DNA from: an uncultured Oscillibacter sp. | Lineage (GTDB): Bacteria; Bacillota; Clostridia; Oscillospirales; Oscillospiraceae | Assembly (NCBI GenBank): GCA_910577405.1 | Contig: CAJTMG010000012.1 | Span: forward strand, 19,575-83,574 | Direction of reading: 5' to 3' | DNA length: 64,000 bases | Part shown: piece by piece, positions 34,607 to 43,356 of the stretch | How the letters are laid out: each line of letters begins with the position of its first letter | How positions within the stretch are numbered: position 1 is the first letter of the stretch | The notes under the pieces: generated by a model | Told to the model about the DNA's origin: nothing | Database searches by the model: none | What the model saw: only the letters and a program-made list of their open reading frames with translations | Program-made: the position numbers and the translations under genes

Positions 34607-35047
34607 TTATAATCCTTTCGTTTCCAGCCATCTGTAGTAGACGGCGGCCTGTGCATCTGTGGTCCCCTCCGCCGAAGCTTCATTGCCCTGTAAGACGAAA
34701 GGCCGGGCAGCTTGCCGACGAGTTCCGTACTCATTGATGAACGCAATTTCGGCGTTACGAATTCTCACAGGTTTACCATTTTCTCCTTTACCTCTGATTC
34801 GAGTTCCTTGCGGGTAGATGTAGATAACCCTTTTCCCATTTTTGACCTTAACTTTGGTCTTTTTAATTTTGGAAATTGTAAGGCCGGTATCCTGAACGCC
34901 CATAGATTGTGCCGCATGTTGTTGCGCCCGGACAACTACATCTGCGCCAGCGTTCAGCATTTCATCCTGCACATTGTCAGGAATTTCTGCAACTTCCTGC
35001 ATAGACAGAATCAGTTCATCCAGCCCGGAAAAACTCAGTTCTGCCAC
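34607..35047 (-). CDS. HK97 gp10-like tail-completion/neck protein
   Basis: A GTG at 35047 follows GGAGGG; the frame upstream lies in the previous gene. The 146-residue product has a coiled N-terminal helix (L-D-E-L-I-L-S-M-Q-E-V-A) and R-N-A-E-I-A-F-I-N-E-Y-G-T near the end, the conserved N-E-Y-G-T seen in HK97 gp10 family proteins. Confidence 0.8.
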   Translation of the reverse strand: MAELSFSGLDELILSMQEVAEIPDNVQDEMLNAGADVVVRAQQHAAQSMGVQDTGLTISKIKKTKVKVKNGKRVIYIYPQGTRIRGKGENGKPVRIRNAEIAFINEYGTRRQAARPFVLQGNEASAEGTTDAQAAVYYRWLETKGL

Positions 35048-35048
35048 A

Positions 35049-35381
35049 TCAGAACCCTCCTTCCATGGAGTCAAACTCAAAAACGTAATGTTGCCCGACG
35101 TCATCAGAGGCATTTGTGACAATGGGGGCTGTGAATCCCCGTACCGCCGCCAGCGCTCTCTTTAGTTGCTTCTTTTTGGGGTGAGGCCGCCGCTTCAGCG
35201 GAAGAAACCAGTGCAGCTGGACTAGATACCGGGTCACATGGGCGGCATTGTCACCGAACCCATCAGGGGCCTCGGTATAATTGTAGGTACAGTATTCCTC
35301 GGCATTGCCTAAGTACAGGTCCGGGGCAATTTCTGCCACCAGAGGTTTTATCGCTGACCGCAGTTTGTCGTCAATACTCAT
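35049..35381 (-). CDS. Tail-completion (minor tail/connector) protein
   Basis: Start at 35381 (ATGA overlap with upstream stop; GGAAGGG upstream); the longer frame lies inside the head-closure gene. The 110-residue product lies between head-closure and gp10-like genes and has a strand pattern (V-T-R-Y-L-V-Q-L-H-W-F-L-P) seen in tail-completion proteins. Confidence 0.65.
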   Translation of the reverse strand: MSIDDKLRSAIKPLVAEIAPDLYLGNAEEYCTYNYTEAPDGFGDNAAHVTRYLVQLHWFLPLKRRPHPKKKQLKRALAAVRGFTAPIVTNASDDVGQHYVFEFDSMEGGF

Positions 35382-35716
35382 ATATTCCCTTCCCGGCTCC
35401 GTGCCTCGCACCAGATTTCCAGCCACGCCCGGCGGGTTCCAAGGCAGTTGAGATATACGATTTCGTAGTCTGTACCTCCAAAGCGTACAAACATCTTCCG
35501 CTCCAATGGTTTTGAGGTCCACCGGATCAGGAACCGCACCTTTACCTCGCCAAAATCCGCATTGGCCCGAATCATCTCCCGCCCACTGGTTTCGGTGAAT
35601 TTCGCCCAGCAGCGATGGACCAGAACAGGGTCCGGGTCTCCGTAACCGTCCGGGTCTAATTCGCCCTTGCGGTAAATCTCAATTCTCTGGCTCAGCTCTC
35701 CGGCATTGACAATCAT
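35378..35716 (-). CDS. Phage head closure protein
   Basis: A 112-residue protein with the order typical for head-closure/SPP1 gp16-like proteins: L-S-Q-R-I-E-I-Y-R, a Trp-containing turn (C-W-A-K-F-T-E), E-V-K-V-R-F-L-I-R-W, and Y-E-I-V. It seals the head after packaging. Confidence 0.82.
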   Translation of the reverse strand: MIVNAGELSQRIEIYRKGELDPDGYGDPDPVLVHRCWAKFTETSGREMIRANADFGEVKVRFLIRWTSKPLERKMFVRFGGTDYEIVYLNCLGTRRAWLEIWCEARSREGNI

Positions 35717-36027
35717 AGCGCGGCCTCCGGTTCCGTCAGTTTCAGCTGGTTGAGTGTTCTGCGGAAGGCGGGATTCTCTGCTGCATTGCCGTCAACTTCC
35801 GTGCCCCGGATATCCCAGGCGTCCAGCACCAAGGCATTGACACAGAGATCATACTGCGCCCGGCGGGAGGTCCCTTCCGGCGGCTCGCTGACGCCCGCCT
35901 GCTCCATGTAGCTGACAGCGGCGCCGTACAGTGCAGCCAGCAGATCTGCCTCTTCCGGCGGCAGATCATCCAGACGGCAGTAGGCCATAAGAGATTCCCG
36001 CTGGCGGTCAGACAAATCAGACATCAT
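35713..36027 (-). CDS. Head-tail connector protein (gp6-like)
   Basis: A 104-residue all-helical acidic protein: L-P-P-E-E-A-D-L-L-A-A-L-Y-G-A-A-V-S-Y near the N-terminus and A-Q-Y-D-L-C-V-N-A-L-V-L-D in the middle, typical of HK97 gp6 connectors. Overlaps both neighbours. Confidence 0.78.
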   Translation of the reverse strand: MMSDLSDRQRESLMAYCRLDDLPPEEADLLAALYGAAVSYMEQAGVSEPPEGTSRRAQYDLCVNALVLDAWDIRGTEVDGNAAENPAFRRTLNQLKLTEPEAAL

Positions 36028-36325
36028 TGGACTCCAGTCTCAGGAGGTACCTGGAATCTACCCAACCCACCATATCATTGGCGAAAATATAACTCCAACC
36101 ATTGATGTGGACCTCAAATTCTCCCTGCGGCCCATACGCCCAAAACGTCAGCAGATGGACCACCGCATCTTTGGGGAGGATACCGTAAATTTCAAATTCT
36201 GTGCCGGGACCGCCGCGAAGATTCACACCTTGCTCCGCAGTTACTTTTGCCGAAGGTTGTCCCCAAGGGAATGTTTGCGGCTCCAAAGCGTCATGGGAAT
36301 CATTTACTTTAGATTTTGTTTCCAT
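36017..36325 (-). CDS. Bacterial SH3-domain protein in the head module
   Basis: Start at 36325 (GGAGAG upstream; 102 residues). A short charged N-terminus is followed by an SH3b-like domain (about 30-100) with V-N-L-R-G-G-P-G-T-E-F-E-I-Y-G and M-V-G-W-V-D-S-R-Y-L. SH3b domains normally bind cell wall and are seldom encoded between capsid and connector; it could be a capsid decoration or a moron. Confidence 0.7.
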   Translation of the reverse strand: METKSKVNDSHDALEPQTFPWGQPSAKVTAEQGVNLRGGPGTEFEIYGILPKDAVVHLLTFWAYGPQGEFEVHINGWSYIFANDMVGWVDSRYLLRLESNDV

Positions 36326-36341
36326 TGCGTTCTCTCCATTA

Positions 36342-37577
36342 TCAACCCGCAGCACCGCTTCCGCTGCCGATCAGGGCCTTGAAGGCGGCGTTCTTGTCCA
36401 TGGCCACCGCTGTCATGCGGCACAGGCCCCGCAGTTCGTAGCTGTCCGTTGCCCAGGCGTCGCCGCCGATATCGGTAGCCGCCATCTCCAGGCCCTTCCG
36501 AACAAACAGCGTGCCAAGAGACTGGAATTTCCCCACATAGATGGGAGACTTGCCCGCTTCATCAGGAATCTGATCGTTATCGCCATAAACTACCTGCCGT
36601 CCGTTCAGACGGTAAACGCTGGGATCCGCCGGATTGGGCACCAGCAAGGACCTGCCGTTCTTGTCCTCCCAGCCGTCCATTTCCGCGTAGCCGTTCTGAT
36701 TGGTCAAGAGCATCGCCCCCATGCTCTGAGCCGTATTCAGCTGCTTAATCATCGCTTTCCGAAGTTCTTTCGCCTCGCTGCCCGCCGTCAGAGATACCGT
36801 TTTCTCCAAATCATTCAGCAGCTTCAGCAGCAATGCGTTCTTGGTCAGGATGTACTTGGGCGCAAACCAGCCCGCCAAATACTGGAGGAGACCCGCCGTG
36901 TTATCTTCCAGCAACTCCGCACTGACGGGCAGACGGTCGCCGAATTTCTCCACCGTGTAGGTCACCTTCTCGAATTTGGGCTGATCTTCCTTGCCGATGG
37001 TACCCATCTCCAGGATTTTGGGCAAAGGCTTCCGCTTGCCCTGTTCAATGGCCCGCCAGCCGGAAAGGGTCCGGACCTGTTCCACCGTGAAAAACTGGCT
37101 CAAATCCAGGTATTCCTTTTCATAATCATGGATGAGGTTATCAAACTCCTCCGGCACCAGGAAGCCGCCGTCAGAGCCTTCCGGGGTGCCGCCGGTCTCC
37201 GTCAGGGCTTTGGTCAGCGGCGCGAAGTCCTCCGCGCCCCACGCCTGCCGGACCTTCACGCCGCCCCGCAGGGCCTTGACAAACGCGGCGGCGTACTCAT
37301 TGCTCCGCCGGATGTCATCCACGGCCTTTCCCTTGGCCTTCTCCTCCTGCTGGTGCAAATAGTTGGCATGGAGGCCCTTCATTTTTTCGTCGCCCTCATC
37401 GAAACGGCCTTCCTCCGCCAGCTGGGCCTCTGCCGCGTCGATTTCGGCATTCATTTTCGCAACCTCGCCCATCAGGGCCTTGTGGGCTTCAAAGTCCTTC
37501 TTCTTAAGAAGGTCATTGCCCTCCGTCAGCTTTGCCGCCCGATTGCTTTTCAGTTCCAGCAATTCCTGATACGTCAT
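36342..37577 (-). CDS. Major capsid protein, HK97 fold
   Basis: A 411-residue protein with an N-terminal coiled-coil delta/scaffold domain (about 1-110) and an HK97 core beginning near 135 (G-G-F-L-V-P-E-E-F-D-N). The core contains the typical P-V-S-A-E-L-L-E-D, L-L-T-N-Q-N-G-Y and G-R-Q-V-V-Y-G. The protease gene lies upstream in the order expected. Confidence 0.92.
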   Translation of the reverse strand: MTYQELLELKSNRAAKLTEGNDLLKKKDFEAHKALMGEVAKMNAEIDAAEAQLAEEGRFDEGDEKMKGLHANYLHQQEEKAKGKAVDDIRRSNEYAAAFVKALRGGVKVRQAWGAEDFAPLTKALTETGGTPEGSDGGFLVPEEFDNLIHDYEKEYLDLSQFFTVEQVRTLSGWRAIEQGKRKPLPKILEMGTIGKEDQPKFEKVTYTVEKFGDRLPVSAELLEDNTAGLLQYLAGWFAPKYILTKNALLLKLLNDLEKTVSLTAGSEAKELRKAMIKQLNTAQSMGAMLLTNQNGYAEMDGWEDKNGRSLLVPNPADPSVYRLNGRQVVYGDNDQIPDEAGKSPIYVGKFQSLGTLFVRKGLEMAATDIGGDAWATDSYELRGLCRMTAVAMDKNAAFKALIGSGSGAAG

Positions 37578-38266
37578 GTAAAATTCCCTCCATATCGTTT
37601 TTCTTCCTGCTCCTGCATGGCCTGGGCCAGCAGAAACGCAGACTCATCTTCGGTCTCTTCCTGGGCGGAATGTCCCTCGCCGCCGTAAGCCTTGACAACC
37701 CCGGCTTCCGGCTGGGCGGGCACCGCCACCAGAGAGCATTCATAGGCGTCCTTTGCCTCATCCAGCTCTACGATGCACGTTTCGCCGTCGTACTCACGGC
37801 CTGGGATATGTCCGCAGGCCGTCTGCGCCTTGTCGGCTCCGCAAATGGAGCAGACAGCCTTGCCCATAGCGCAGCCCACGGACGCCTCCCGCAGAATTCC
37901 CGCCTCAATGGCGTCAATAACCGGTTCCGTCGTGTCGTTACGCAGCATATAGGCCCGCAGCATCAAACGGGCGTCTCCACCTGCTTCTTCCACCTCCGCC
38001 GCGTAAATCCGAGCGGTCTGGGTCCCGGCGCTCCACTGGTGGTCCCGCAGCACTGGACGGCCTACAAACCGCTTCGCAAGGCCCTCCAGGGCGTTCCTGG
38101 TGAAGCGCTCCCAATCCCGGTCTGCTTTCGTATCGCACGCCGCCAGCCGGAATGTGAATACCTCTTCCGGCTCCAGAGGCCGAAGAGCCTGCCGGTTAAT
38201 CAGCGCCAGCTCTTCCTTGCTGGCCGTCTGGCCCTCCAGGCGGGCGGATTTCAAAATTCGGTCCAT
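37574..38266 (-). CDS. HK97-type prohead protease
   Basis: ATG at 38266 (GGAG upstream; overlaps portal stop). The 230-residue product has F-V-G-R-P-V-L-R-D-H with a likely catalytic His, A-G-I-L-R-E-A-S-V-G with a Ser, and a cysteine pair C-S-I-C-G plus C-G-H before the final strand. It would remove the capsid delta domain during head maturation. Confidence 0.82.
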   Translation of the reverse strand: MDRILKSARLEGQTASKEELALINRQALRPLEPEEVFTFRLAACDTKADRDWERFTRNALEGLAKRFVGRPVLRDHQWSAGTQTARIYAAEVEEAGGDARLMLRAYMLRNDTTEPVIDAIEAGILREASVGCAMGKAVCSICGADKAQTACGHIPGREYDGETCIVELDEAKDAYECSLVAVPAQPEAGVVKAYGGEGHSAQEETEDESAFLLAQAMQEQEEKRYGGNFT

Positions 38267-39573
38267 CAAGATTCTCCTTCTTTCTGTCCTGCGGCGCGCA
38301 GGCGGCTCAGCTCCGCGAAGTCCTCCAGGGGGATGAAATTCAGGCTGGAATACCGGCTGTCTCCTCCGGGTACGGCGGGCAGGTCTTCAAGCCCCCGGAT
38401 ATCGTTAGCGGAATAGACGCTGATTTCCCGCATGGCCCTGTACCACGCCGACTGTGCCGCGGAATCGCCCCGCAGGAAAACTTTCAGCTCCCGCTTGATT
38501 CTCAGTCCCTTGTCCCGCTCACCGGGCAGAAGCAGCTTGTAGCTGTCCTCCTGTCCCCATTGGGTTTCATAACCCAGAAGGGTATAGTTGACGTATTCAA
38601 TGCCGTTCTGTTCGTTGCTCTGATAGCTCTGCTTTCCGGCGTAGACCAAATGCAGCGGCACGCCAAAGAACCGGCATATGTCCGCCACCCGGATCTCGCT
38701 GCTCTCTACAAACTGCGCGTCGCTGTTGGTCATGGAGATCGGCTGATATTTCAGGCCCAGATCCAACACCGCCACCCGGAAGGCGTTCCCTGGCCCCCGG
38801 TGGACCCTCTCCCAGGAATTTCTGATCTCTTCTTTGAGGTCTACTTCCACCTTCGTTCCGTCCGGAAGGGTTCTGAAACTATGCTTGCCCAGGTCAGAAT
38901 CCGTGTACAGAACGCCGCTGGGCTGGCCGCCGCTCCGCCAGGTGGAATTTTCGTATTGCTGGGCCGCCCGGGCAGTAGACAGCGTCATAGACGCCCGCTT
39001 GAGGATACTGACGCCCTCCAGACCATCTTCACTGTATGCCTTGTAATGCAACACATCTTCCTGCCGCAAACGGGTCGCTATGCCGGTTGCAGGGTGTGTA
39101 AAGTCATACCACAGCCGCCCGTTGGCGTCTGTCTGGATAGCTACGCAATCCGGCAGCAAAGGAATCAACTCTCTCGGATGCCCCGACGCCGGGTCCCGGA
39201 AAATCCAGGCATAGGCATTGCCCCTCATAAGCTGATTGCACATCATTAGCCGCTGATAGTCAAAGGACGTCATGGCTTCGTTTGCTCTCCCCCAGAGGAC
39301 CCGCCCCAGACGGTGGTCTGGCAAACGTTCCTTGGTCCGTTCGTCCATGATATATACCGGCAAAACGGCCATGGAACCAGAAAGGACCTCCACACAGCGG
39401 TTCACGGTGGAAATCTTCATTGCCTTGTTACGGCTCATGGCGGGATCTTCCTCTCCGGTCAGCCACCCGGCAGGGCTGGTTAGAGTCAGCGCCGGAATAG
39501 CGCCGGGACGCAGGCTCTTTATGGGACTGTCCAATGTCCGCCCGGCGCGGGCAAGTCCCTTGCGCAAACTCAC
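38266..39573 (-). CDS. Portal protein, HK97 family
   Basis: A 435-residue protein; GTG at 39573 with GGAG upstream. The sequence has A-M-K-I-S-T-V-N-R-C-V-E-V-L-S-G-S-M-A-V-L-P-V-Y, G-N-A-Y-A-W-I-F-R-D and C-R-F-F-G-V-P-L-H-L-V, all typical for HK97-type portals that form the DNA entry ring. Confidence 0.92.
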   Translation of the reverse strand: MSLRKGLARAGRTLDSPIKSLRPGAIPALTLTSPAGWLTGEEDPAMSRNKAMKISTVNRCVEVLSGSMAVLPVYIMDERTKERLPDHRLGRVLWGRANEAMTSFDYQRLMMCNQLMRGNAYAWIFRDPASGHPRELIPLLPDCVAIQTDANGRLWYDFTHPATGIATRLRQEDVLHYKAYSEDGLEGVSILKRASMTLSTARAAQQYENSTWRSGGQPSGVLYTDSDLGKHSFRTLPDGTKVEVDLKEEIRNSWERVHRGPGNAFRVAVLDLGLKYQPISMTNSDAQFVESSEIRVADICRFFGVPLHLVYAGKQSYQSNEQNGIEYVNYTLLGYETQWGQEDSYKLLLPGERDKGLRIKRELKVFLRGDSAAQSAWYRAMREISVYSANDIRGLEDLPAVPGGDSRYSSLNFIPLEDFAELSRLRAAGQKEGES

Positions 39574-39764
39574 ATTACATCATCTCCGTTTCGCGAATCT
39601 TCTCCCCAAATAGACAGTACAGCCCCGGCTATGGCCAATACGCCGCCCGCGATCAATCCGGCAGGGAGGAAGATCATTCCTGCTCCAACAGCGATTGCAA
39701 TAGCTCCGCCCAGCAAAGTCAATTCCGCCAGATTCCGTGCCAAACCGATTACGATTTTTTTCAT
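39570..39764 (-). CDS. Small two-helix membrane protein between terminase and portal
   Basis: Start at 39764 (AAGGAGA upstream; 64 residues). Two close hydrophobic helices (LTLLGGAIAIAVGAGMIFL, AGLIAGGVLAIAGAVLSIW) make it an integral membrane hairpin. Not a known packaging component; possibly a superinfection or host-membrane factor. Confidence 0.6.
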   Translation of the reverse strand: MKKIVIGLARNLAELTLLGGAIAIAVGAGMIFLPAGLIAGGVLAIAGAVLSIWGEDSRNGDDVM

Positions 39765-39775
39765 CTTTCGTCTCC

Positions 39776-41518
39776 TTACAAATGGTACTCCCGCATTTGC
39801 ATGACCTCCGCTAAATCCGGCGGTTTGCTCTGATCCAATAGCCATACGGCTACAGCAATAATCCAGGCAACAATAATATCAATACGCCCGATACTCCGAT
39901 CTTTCATGGGTTTCATGTTTTCGTTGCCGTCTACAGCGCACCGGACGTTGCCAAAGCACCAACGGCCGCAGGTGTTATGAACATGACGCATCGCCCGCGC
40001 CCGGATCAGGCGCTCCATTTCCTTCATAGCCGGACTCATCCCCGTCATAGTCTGGGGGATTGCAATGACTTTGACGCCTTTATCCTGAAGCGATGGCGTT
40101 ACGGTATCTGTCAGATAAGGATCTACGCCCAAGGCTTTGAGGTCATAACGAATGCTGGCATCTAGCACAGCATCTATTACGTCTCGGTAGTCCACCATAT
40201 CTCCAGCGCAAAGCGTCAGAAATCCAGCTCGTTCCCAGTCCTGGTATGGCACATGGTCCCTCTGTTCCGCCTCCAGCACGGTCTCTCTGGGCCTCCACGC
40301 TTGAAAGAGCGCCACAGAAACATCCAGTCCTGGTTGAGGTGGAAAGAGCAATACAAATGCCGTGAGGTCTGTCGTTTTGGAGAGGTCCAGGCCGCCAAAG
40401 CAATATTTACCTTCCAGATGATCTCGTATCCATGCTTCCCGCTCCTTTTTGGGAGATGGTCCGATTTGGGACTTGTCGTAGAGTGTCACAGGAAGCCATC
40501 CAACGTCTTTCGTGGAGATCCACTCATTGAGGCGTAACCATCGGAAATTACGTTCTGCCGCCTCGCTTTGTTTTGCCGTCCTGGCTGCTGCCCGGAATTT
40601 TCTGGCGCTCAAAATTACGCCATAGGATGGATTACAGGCTTTCCAAATTGATTCGTCGTAGATATTTAACGCCTTAAGCTTGTCGGGATCGTCGCCTGTT
40701 ATCACAGATACCCCATACATAATAGGCAGCCACTCTGGATCATCGTCGTCCATAGGCACCTCTGGCTCACCCTGCCGCCATGCCAGGATTTTCCGGCATT
40801 TTTCGTGGATTTCCCAACCAATGGAAGTCCGGTCAGGATCATTACCAGCTGTAGTAAGGACTATAACAGTCTGCTGGCGCCGTGCGGCGTCGGAACCGGT
40901 AGTCAACACATCCCAACGTGCCCGGCCTGCCCGGCCAGTCCAGGCGTGGAGTTCATCGCAGAGGATTGCCGAAAATGAAGGCCCATGTTTATTTTCTACA
41001 TCGCCAGAATATACCTTCATAATGCCGCCAAAACGTGTCCGTATTTCTCGTACACTATCACGGCACCAAGCTATTGGCCGGTGATTTGGCTGGCTCAAAT
41101 CGGTATTTTCCACCATATATTTGGCGCATTGATAGATAATATCTGCATTCTGTTTGTCCACAGCAAAGATTCCGACATTAGGCCGGCTCTCACCGTCGGC
41201 AAGAAGGTGATAGAGACCTAAACCGGCGGCAAATTCGCTCTTACCGTTCTTCTTTGGGATCTCTGTATAGAGGAAGCGGCGATAACGGACCCATATACCG
41301 TCGTCGTCTTGAACCTGAACTCCGTAGAAATCCCTGATAATCTGTTCTTGCCAAGGAAGAAGGGAGAAGGGATTGCCGGCCCATTCATTCTGTCCAAAGA
41401 CCAAAAGGGAGAAAAATGAGATTACTCGATCCGCTGACGATTGGTCATATCTAAGCAATACGCCCTCGCCGGGAGCAGGGACGCGGCAGTTTGGAGACAA
41501 GGAAATAGTGTCAGGCAT
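39776..41518 (-). CDS. Terminase large subunit
   Basis: A 580-residue protein with an ATPase domain (Walker A-like P-K-K-N-G-K-S-E near 88; Walker B I-L-C-D-E-L-H near 190). The nuclease domain includes F-G-G-L-D-L-S-K-T-T-D-L (Asp near 358). It pumps DNA into the head and cuts it. It overlaps TerS by 8 bases. Confidence 0.92.
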   Translation of the reverse strand: MPDTISLSPNCRVPAPGEGVLLRYDQSSADRVISFFSLLVFGQNEWAGNPFSLLPWQEQIIRDFYGVQVQDDDGIWVRYRRFLYTEIPKKNGKSEFAAGLGLYHLLADGESRPNVGIFAVDKQNADIIYQCAKYMVENTDLSQPNHRPIAWCRDSVREIRTRFGGIMKVYSGDVENKHGPSFSAILCDELHAWTGRAGRARWDVLTTGSDAARRQQTVIVLTTAGNDPDRTSIGWEIHEKCRKILAWRQGEPEVPMDDDDPEWLPIMYGVSVITGDDPDKLKALNIYDESIWKACNPSYGVILSARKFRAAARTAKQSEAAERNFRWLRLNEWISTKDVGWLPVTLYDKSQIGPSPKKEREAWIRDHLEGKYCFGGLDLSKTTDLTAFVLLFPPQPGLDVSVALFQAWRPRETVLEAEQRDHVPYQDWERAGFLTLCAGDMVDYRDVIDAVLDASIRYDLKALGVDPYLTDTVTPSLQDKGVKVIAIPQTMTGMSPAMKEMERLIRARAMRHVHNTCGRWCFGNVRCAVDGNENMKPMKDRSIGRIDIIVAWIIAVAVWLLDQSKPPDLAEVMQMREYHL

Positions 41519-41993
41519 ACCGTTCAGACTGGATCAATTGGAGGAATGGGTTGACGTCTTCTGTGGTCTTAGCGCCTTCTGGGATCACTAAACGACAGCG
41601 GCTAGTAACAGTAAGCCCAAGATCGTTAGCGCAGTTTCGGGCCTGCTTAAAATAACGGTCCTGAATACGGCCCCATGCCTCCGCCTGTTCCTGATTCCGC
41701 TGCGAAAGGGCACTCTCAGCTTCGCCCGTGGCGATAATCCATTGATGCTGGGCAATCAAGTAACGGCCCAAATTATCAGCATCCAAATTTGTATATAATC
41801 CAGATGCAAGGAGTTGCTTTCCCAGGGAGCGAAATTCTTTTTTCAGCTGTTCCGGTAGCCATTTGGGCGGTTTTGCGGTTTTAGGCGCACTTGGCTGAAC
41901 CTCCCGGCTCCGCCGCTCTGCTTCCTCAGCACGGCTCAAGTGCTTACGTCCTTTGGCCTTAATAAGATCTGTGGGTTGTCTAGGTCCGGGCAT
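41511..41993 (-). CDS. Terminase small subunit, P27 family
   Basis: A 160-residue protein with the P27-type pattern: basic N-terminus (K-G-R-K-H-L-S-R-A-E-E), helical core (W-L-P-E-Q-L-K-K-E-F-R-S-L-G-K-Q-L), D-A-D-N-L-G-R-Y-L and a C-terminal part ending N-P-F-L-Q-L-I. P27 TerS typically goes with HNH-containing cos phages, as here. Confidence 0.85.
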   Translation of the reverse strand: MPGPRQPTDLIKAKGRKHLSRAEEAERRSREVQPSAPKTAKPPKWLPEQLKKEFRSLGKQLLASGLYTNLDADNLGRYLIAQHQWIIATGEAESALSQRNQEQAEAWGRIQDRYFKQARNCANDLGLTVTSRCRLVIPEGAKTTEDVNPFLQLIQSERYA

Positions 41994-41997
41994 ATTC

Positions 41998-43356
41998 TCA
42001 CACTCCTTCTCTGTACTGTATTTCTAACGGGGACTTTCCCCACATTTTTTCGACTTTAGCATAGGTTCTCAGATAGCGGGAAGGCAACGTTTCCGCATCA
42101 AAACTGCCGAAGAGTTTGTCCATGTTGAAATATTTTGCCAGCGTCGCCTCTTTGACAGAAGATGATGCTCGCCAAAAGCGTTTTGTTGCACACAATCGGG
42201 CAATATTCTCACAATCTTCAATTGCACCTCTGTGTGCCAGTGCGGACAACATAACAGCTGCAAGACTATCAGTCCCCATGCTCTCTACACTCCACAATGA
42301 CGCGCCCTGATAGATAAGCCCGCCTTTCAGTCCTTCCCCCAATGTGCTGCCAATTAAACCGCGATAGTTGCGCTTGCTCATAGGTGCGCAAGCCATAGGG
42401 GTGGCAGGCATGGGACGGAATGGTGTAGAGTGTAAGACAATGCTCCATTGCTTTTCCCTCTTGGCAACCGCATTATCGGCAAGCTGCAATTCCTCAAGGA
42501 ATTCACGCCAGTCGTCTTCGGTTTCAGTCGGATATCCACAAATATTGTAAAATTTTAACTGGTGAGGTTTACCGGAGTAGCGTAGCATTGTCACAAGGAA
42601 GTTGCTGATAATGTCCCGCGTTATAGGTTTTCCAACGCCAACGCGCAAACGCTCGCTGAACCCGTCGATTGCCGTTGTTCTCAGTCTGGCCCAGTCAATA
42701 CTATCCGGATTCTCTTTCAAGTCCAGCATGGCCCTTTCCTTGTCGGCAATTCCGCCGAAAAGACTATCCTCCATGCGGTAGTGCTTATATGGTGACGCAA
42801 ATTTTCTGTGCCAGGTATAACCGCAGAAAAGACATTTATGGTTACATCCAATGGCACCTTCAGAAAAATTACGCTTGTCACTCAGCCTCAGTGAGTGGCA
42901 ATAGGGATGGTCGGCCTGAGCAATTCGGTAAATCTTGTTATAGGTGAATGTATCAGCATAGCAAATGCTTTCATGTTCATAGCGCTCGCCGTTATGGATA
43001 CCTTGAACTAGCGGAACAATCAGGTCTTCGCCGCGCCCAAACATTACCGCATAAAACCAAGGGAGAAATGGTGCAATGTGCAAAACTCCCGCGCCGCCGA
43101 TCAGGACCTTGTAGTCTCCCTTTCTCCAGCGCAGACGTTCCGCAATGTACGTCCACCAATCGCAGTCAGCAGTTAAGGACACAAGGACAATATCGTACTC
43201 ATGCACTGTTGCTATGCCAGCATAGTCCACCTGATAGCCGGCACGCTCCAAGCAATCAACGACCACACGAAGGCCGACAAATTGTCTGGTGTCCATGCAT
43301 TCATTTTTGTAAGTGGACTTGGAATATGTCTCTTGCACATATGCACATATCTTCAT
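41998..43356 (-). CDS. Radical SAM protein with B12-binding-like N-terminal domain
   Basis: A 452-residue protein. The first ~130 residues have the Rossmann pattern of cobalamin-binding-type domains (Y-D-I-V-L-V-S-L-T; Y-K-V-L-I-G-G-A-G). A radical SAM core follows with the cluster motif C-x3-C-x2-C (Cys171, 175, 178) and F-Y-N-I-C-G-Y-P-T-E-T-E-D-D-W. The D-x-H-x-x-G cobalamin motif is not seen, so B12 use is uncertain. It sits between TerS and a ParB-like gene, touching both. In phages such enzymes may modify DNA bases, RNA or a protein; the target here is unknown. Confidence 0.75.
   Translation of the reverse strand: MKICAYVQETYSKSTYKNECMDTRQFVGLRVVVDCLERAGYQVDYAGIATVHEYDIVLVSLTADCDWWTYIAERLRWRKGDYKVLIGGAGVLHIAPFLPWFYAVMFGRGEDLIVPLVQGIHNGERYEHESICYADTFTYNKIYRIAQADHPYCHSLRLSDKRNFSEGAIGCNHKCLFCGYTWHRKFASPYKHYRMEDSLFGGIADKERAMLDLKENPDSIDWARLRTTAIDGFSERLRVGVGKPITRDIISNFLVTMLRYSGKPHQLKFYNICGYPTETEDDWREFLEELQLADNAVAKREKQWSIVLHSTPFRPMPATPMACAPMSKRNYRGLIGSTLGEGLKGGLIYQGASLWSVESMGTDSLAAVMLSALAHRGAIEDCENIARLCATKRFWRASSSVKEATLAKYFNMDKLFGSFDAETLPSRYLRTYAKVEKMWGKSPLEIQYREGV

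Noticed and set aside
36201..37688. 495-codon + strand frame over capsid genes
   Set aside because: Shadow of the HK97 capsid gene.
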